From positions 1 through 8,195 of the forward strand of contig JAQBPS010000708.1 in the NCBI GenBank assembly GCA_028287415.1: a stretch of DNA of 8,195 nucleotides. The letters run 5' to 3'. The translations under genes were made by a program, and so were the position numbers. This document shows, piece by piece, positions 6,624-8,195 of the stretch. The stretch is from Bacillota bacterium (lineage in GTDB: Bacteria; Bacillota; Sulfobacillia; Symbiobacteriales; Symbiobacteriaceae). The notes below the pieces were generated by a model that saw only the letters and a list, made by a program, of their open reading frames with translations, made no database searches and had not been told where the DNA came from. Numbering within the stretch: the first letter of the stretch is position 1; every line of letters starts with the position of its first letter.

Positions 6624-7484
6624 CTACCCCAGGCCCACGTACCCCAGCACGCTGTCGATCTCCCGCAGCGCCTGCGCATCCAGGCGCATGCCCGGCGCCC
6701 GGATCGCCGCACACCGGATGGCGCCCCGCCGCCGCAGGATCTCCTTGCGGATGGCGAGACCGACCCCCGCCTGCCCCTCGTAGCGGATCAGCGGCATATG
6801 CGTGTAGAACGTCGCCCGCGCCTCCGCATGGCGGCCCGCCGTGAAATCGGTGTAAATGCTGACCAGGATCTCGGTAAACGCAAAGCCCGTCATCGTCCCT
6901 ACGGCGCCCCGCTCCAGCTCCTCCAGGAAGTACTGGCCGCCCAGGCCGCCGAAGATCTGGGCATCCGGCGCCTGCTCCCGAATTCGGGAGAGCTTTTGCG
7001 GCACCGGCGCCTCCTCCAGTTTGATGTACGGCAGGCCCAGGCCCGCCAGGAAGGAGGCGGGCATGATCACGCCGGTCGTGACCGGCTCATCCTGCACGAC
7101 GACGGGGATCTTCACAGCGGCGGCCACCGATCGGTAAAAGTCCGCCACGCTGTCCAGGTTGCGCAGGTTGGTCGGCGGGGCCAGCATAATGCCGGCGGCG
7201 CCCATCGCCGCGACCCGCTGCGAGATCTCAATCACCACCCGGGTGCCCGTGTGCGTCGTGTTGACGACGACGGGGATCCGGCCGTTCACCTGCTCCAGCA
7301 CCACCCGGGTCACGTGATCCCGCTCACTGTCCGACAGCTTGGCGACTTCGCCCATGATCCCGAGGATCGTCAGGCCGGCCGCCCCCGCCTTGATCTGAAA
7401 CTCCACCAGGCTCTGCAAGCTCTCGTCGTCGATCCGCCCCTGCTCATCAAACGGGGTCGCCAGAATGTTGAAGACGCCCTTCAT
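6624..7484 (-). CDS. Dihydrodipicolinate synthase/N-acetylneuraminate lyase family aldolase or dehydratase
   Basis: The product is 286 residues, the normal length for this class I (Schiff-base) TIM-barrel family. Visible motifs are ATPF near the N-terminus (9-12), GIMGE (42-46, the carboxylate-binding GxxGE-type loop) and the Schiff-base Lys at 155 in YIKLEE. The usual YNxP motif is replaced by QDEP (131-134), so the Tyr that relays protons in true DapA is a Gln. This argues against lysine biosynthesis and for a sugar-acid branch of the family, such as a 2-keto-3-deoxy-sugar-acid aldolase or dehydratase. The start ATG shares one base with the TGA of the upstream enolase-superfamily dehydratase, which suggests translational coupling and the same pathway. 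That enzyme's 2-keto-3-deoxy product would be a natural substrate here. The exact sugar acid cannot be told. Confidence 0.92.
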   Translation of the reverse strand: MKGVFNILATPFDEQGRIDDESLQSLVEFQIKAGAAGLTILGIMGEVAKLSDSERDHVTRVVLEQVNGRIPVVVNTTHTGTRVVIEISQRVAAMGAAGIMLAPPTNLRNLDSVADFYRSVAAAVKIPVVVQDEPVTTGVIMPASFLAGLGLPYIKLEEAPVPQKLSRIREQAPDAQIFGGLGGQYFLEELERGAVGTMTGFAFTEILVSIYTDFTAGRHAEARATFYTHMPLIRYEGQAGVGLAIRKEILRRRGAIRCAAIRAPGMRLDAQALREIDSVLGYVGLG

Positions 7485-8195
7485 CAGCTGTGCACCTTCT
7501 CCTCAAGGAGATACTTGGCGATCGCCTGCTCATCGTACTCGATGCCCAGGCCCGGCCCCTCCGGCGGAATGAGCGTCCCGTTCTTCGTCACCTGCCGCGG
7601 ATTGTGCATAATCAGGTCGAAGTTCTTCACATCCGTGCCGACGAACTTCTCCAGGATCGAGACCTCGCGGGTCACACAGCCGAGGTGGACATGGATGTCC
7701 CAGTGGTAGTGAGGCGCCACCGAGACGCCCTGGGCGCCCGCACAGGCTGCGATGCGCATCCACTCCGACACGCCCCCGCACATGGTGGCGTCCGGCTGGA
7801 TGTAGTCAATCGCGCCGGACCGGATCAGCTCCTGGAACTCCCAGCGGGTGGCGGCCACCTCGCCGGTGGCGAGGGGGATCCTCGTCTGCTTGCGCAGGCG
7901 CACATGGCCTTCGACCATGTCAACCGGCAGAGGCTCCTCAAACCAGGTGATGTCGTATGGCTCCACCGCCCGGCACAGGCTGGCGCACTCGTTCACGTCA
8001 ACGTAGGCCTGGTTGGCGTCGATCATCAGTTTCACCTCCGGGCCGATCACATCGCGCACCAGCTTGACCCGCTGGGCCTCCTTGACCGGATCGAGGCGCC
8101 CGACCTTCATCTTCACCGCATTGAAGCCCTGGTCCATGTAGCCGCGGACCTCGGCCTCCAGCTTGCTGAAGACCTCCAGCCCGTCGTAGTAGTAA
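7484..8195 (-). CDS. Enolase-superfamily (mandelate racemase/muconate lactonizing type) sugar-acid dehydratase, 5' partial
   Basis: Only the last 236 residues are inside the window; the N-terminal capping domain and start (roughly 130-150 residues in this family) lie beyond the right edge. Counting from the first full codon at 8194, the barrel shows the KxK catalytic motif (Lys28, Lys30 in VKMKVG) and metal ligands Asp59 (IDANQ), Glu86/87 (WFEEP) and Glu112 (TGE). Asp135 and His162 (APHYHWD) form the His-Asp dyad typical of the mandelate racemase subgroup. The end, PPEGPGLGIEYDE, is the common C-terminus of acid-sugar dehydratases, which remove water from aldonic or aldaric acids to give 2-keto-3-deoxy acids. 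It overlaps the next gene by one base (TGATG), so the two enzymes are likely consecutive steps. The substrate (galactonate, rhamnonate, glucarate or similar) cannot be decided. A racemase is possible but less likely given the neighbour. Confidence 0.92.
   Translation of the reverse strand, partial: YYYDGLEVFSKLEAEVRGYMDQGFNAVKMKVGRLDPVKEAQRVKLVRDVIGPEVKLMIDANQAYVDVNECASLCRAVEPYDITWFEEPLPVDMVEGHVRLRKQTRIPLATGEVAATRWEFQELIRSGAIDYIQPDATMCGGVSEWMRIAACAGAQGVSVAPHYHWDIHVHLGCVTREVSILEKFVGTDVKNFDLIMHNPRQVTKNGTLIPPEGPGLGIEYDEQAIAKYLLEEKVHS
7495..7504 (-). promoter_or_regulatory. Ribosome binding site for the aldolase-family gene
   Basis: On the minus strand GAGGAGAAGG lies 10 bases before the ATG at 7484, inside the last codons of the dehydratase gene. 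It supports this start and coupled translation of the pair. Confidence 0.65.

Overview
The window is about 8.2 kb of high-GC bacterial DNA with five protein-coding genes and almost no free space. There are no RNA genes, insertion sequences or CRISPR arrays. The host cannot be named from the sequence. High GC, GTG starts, Shine-Dalgarno motifs and the gene families fit many high-GC groups (Chloroflexota, Actinomycetota, Myxococcota and others), and this is only a suggestion.

Positions 1-6566 (plus strand) look like one operon of three genes. Gene 1 enters from the left edge. It encodes at least 1,231 residues of repetitive beta-rich protein, followed by four short helical repeats and a striking C-terminal tail of about 100 residues with 14 His-X-Asp (mostly His-X-Asp-Thr) motifs about 7 residues apart. 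Gene 2 starts 40 bases later and encodes a 682-residue radical SAM/SPASM enzyme of the peptide-maturase type, with an unusual Cys-containing C-terminal extension. Gene 3 follows after 68 bases and encodes a 236-residue endonuclease/exonuclease/phosphatase-fold (DNase I-like) enzyme. The most interesting reading, an inference, is a RiPP-like system in which the maturase modifies the His-X-Asp tail of a very large carrier protein. Each His-X-Asp could, for example, be closed into a three-residue cyclophane. The nuclease would be an effector or accessory partner.

Positions 6567-6623 are the short space between convergent genes and hold a perfect 9-bp GC-rich inverted repeat that may act as a terminator for both sides.

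Positions 6624-8195 (minus strand) hold an unrelated catabolic pair: an enolase-superfamily (mandelate racemase type) sugar-acid dehydratase, cut by the right edge, and a dihydrodipicolinate synthase/N-acetylneuraminate lyase-family enzyme. Their coding regions overlap by one base. Together they would dehydrate a sugar acid to a 2-keto-3-deoxy acid and then process it further. This looks like ordinary carbon metabolism next to the accessory island.
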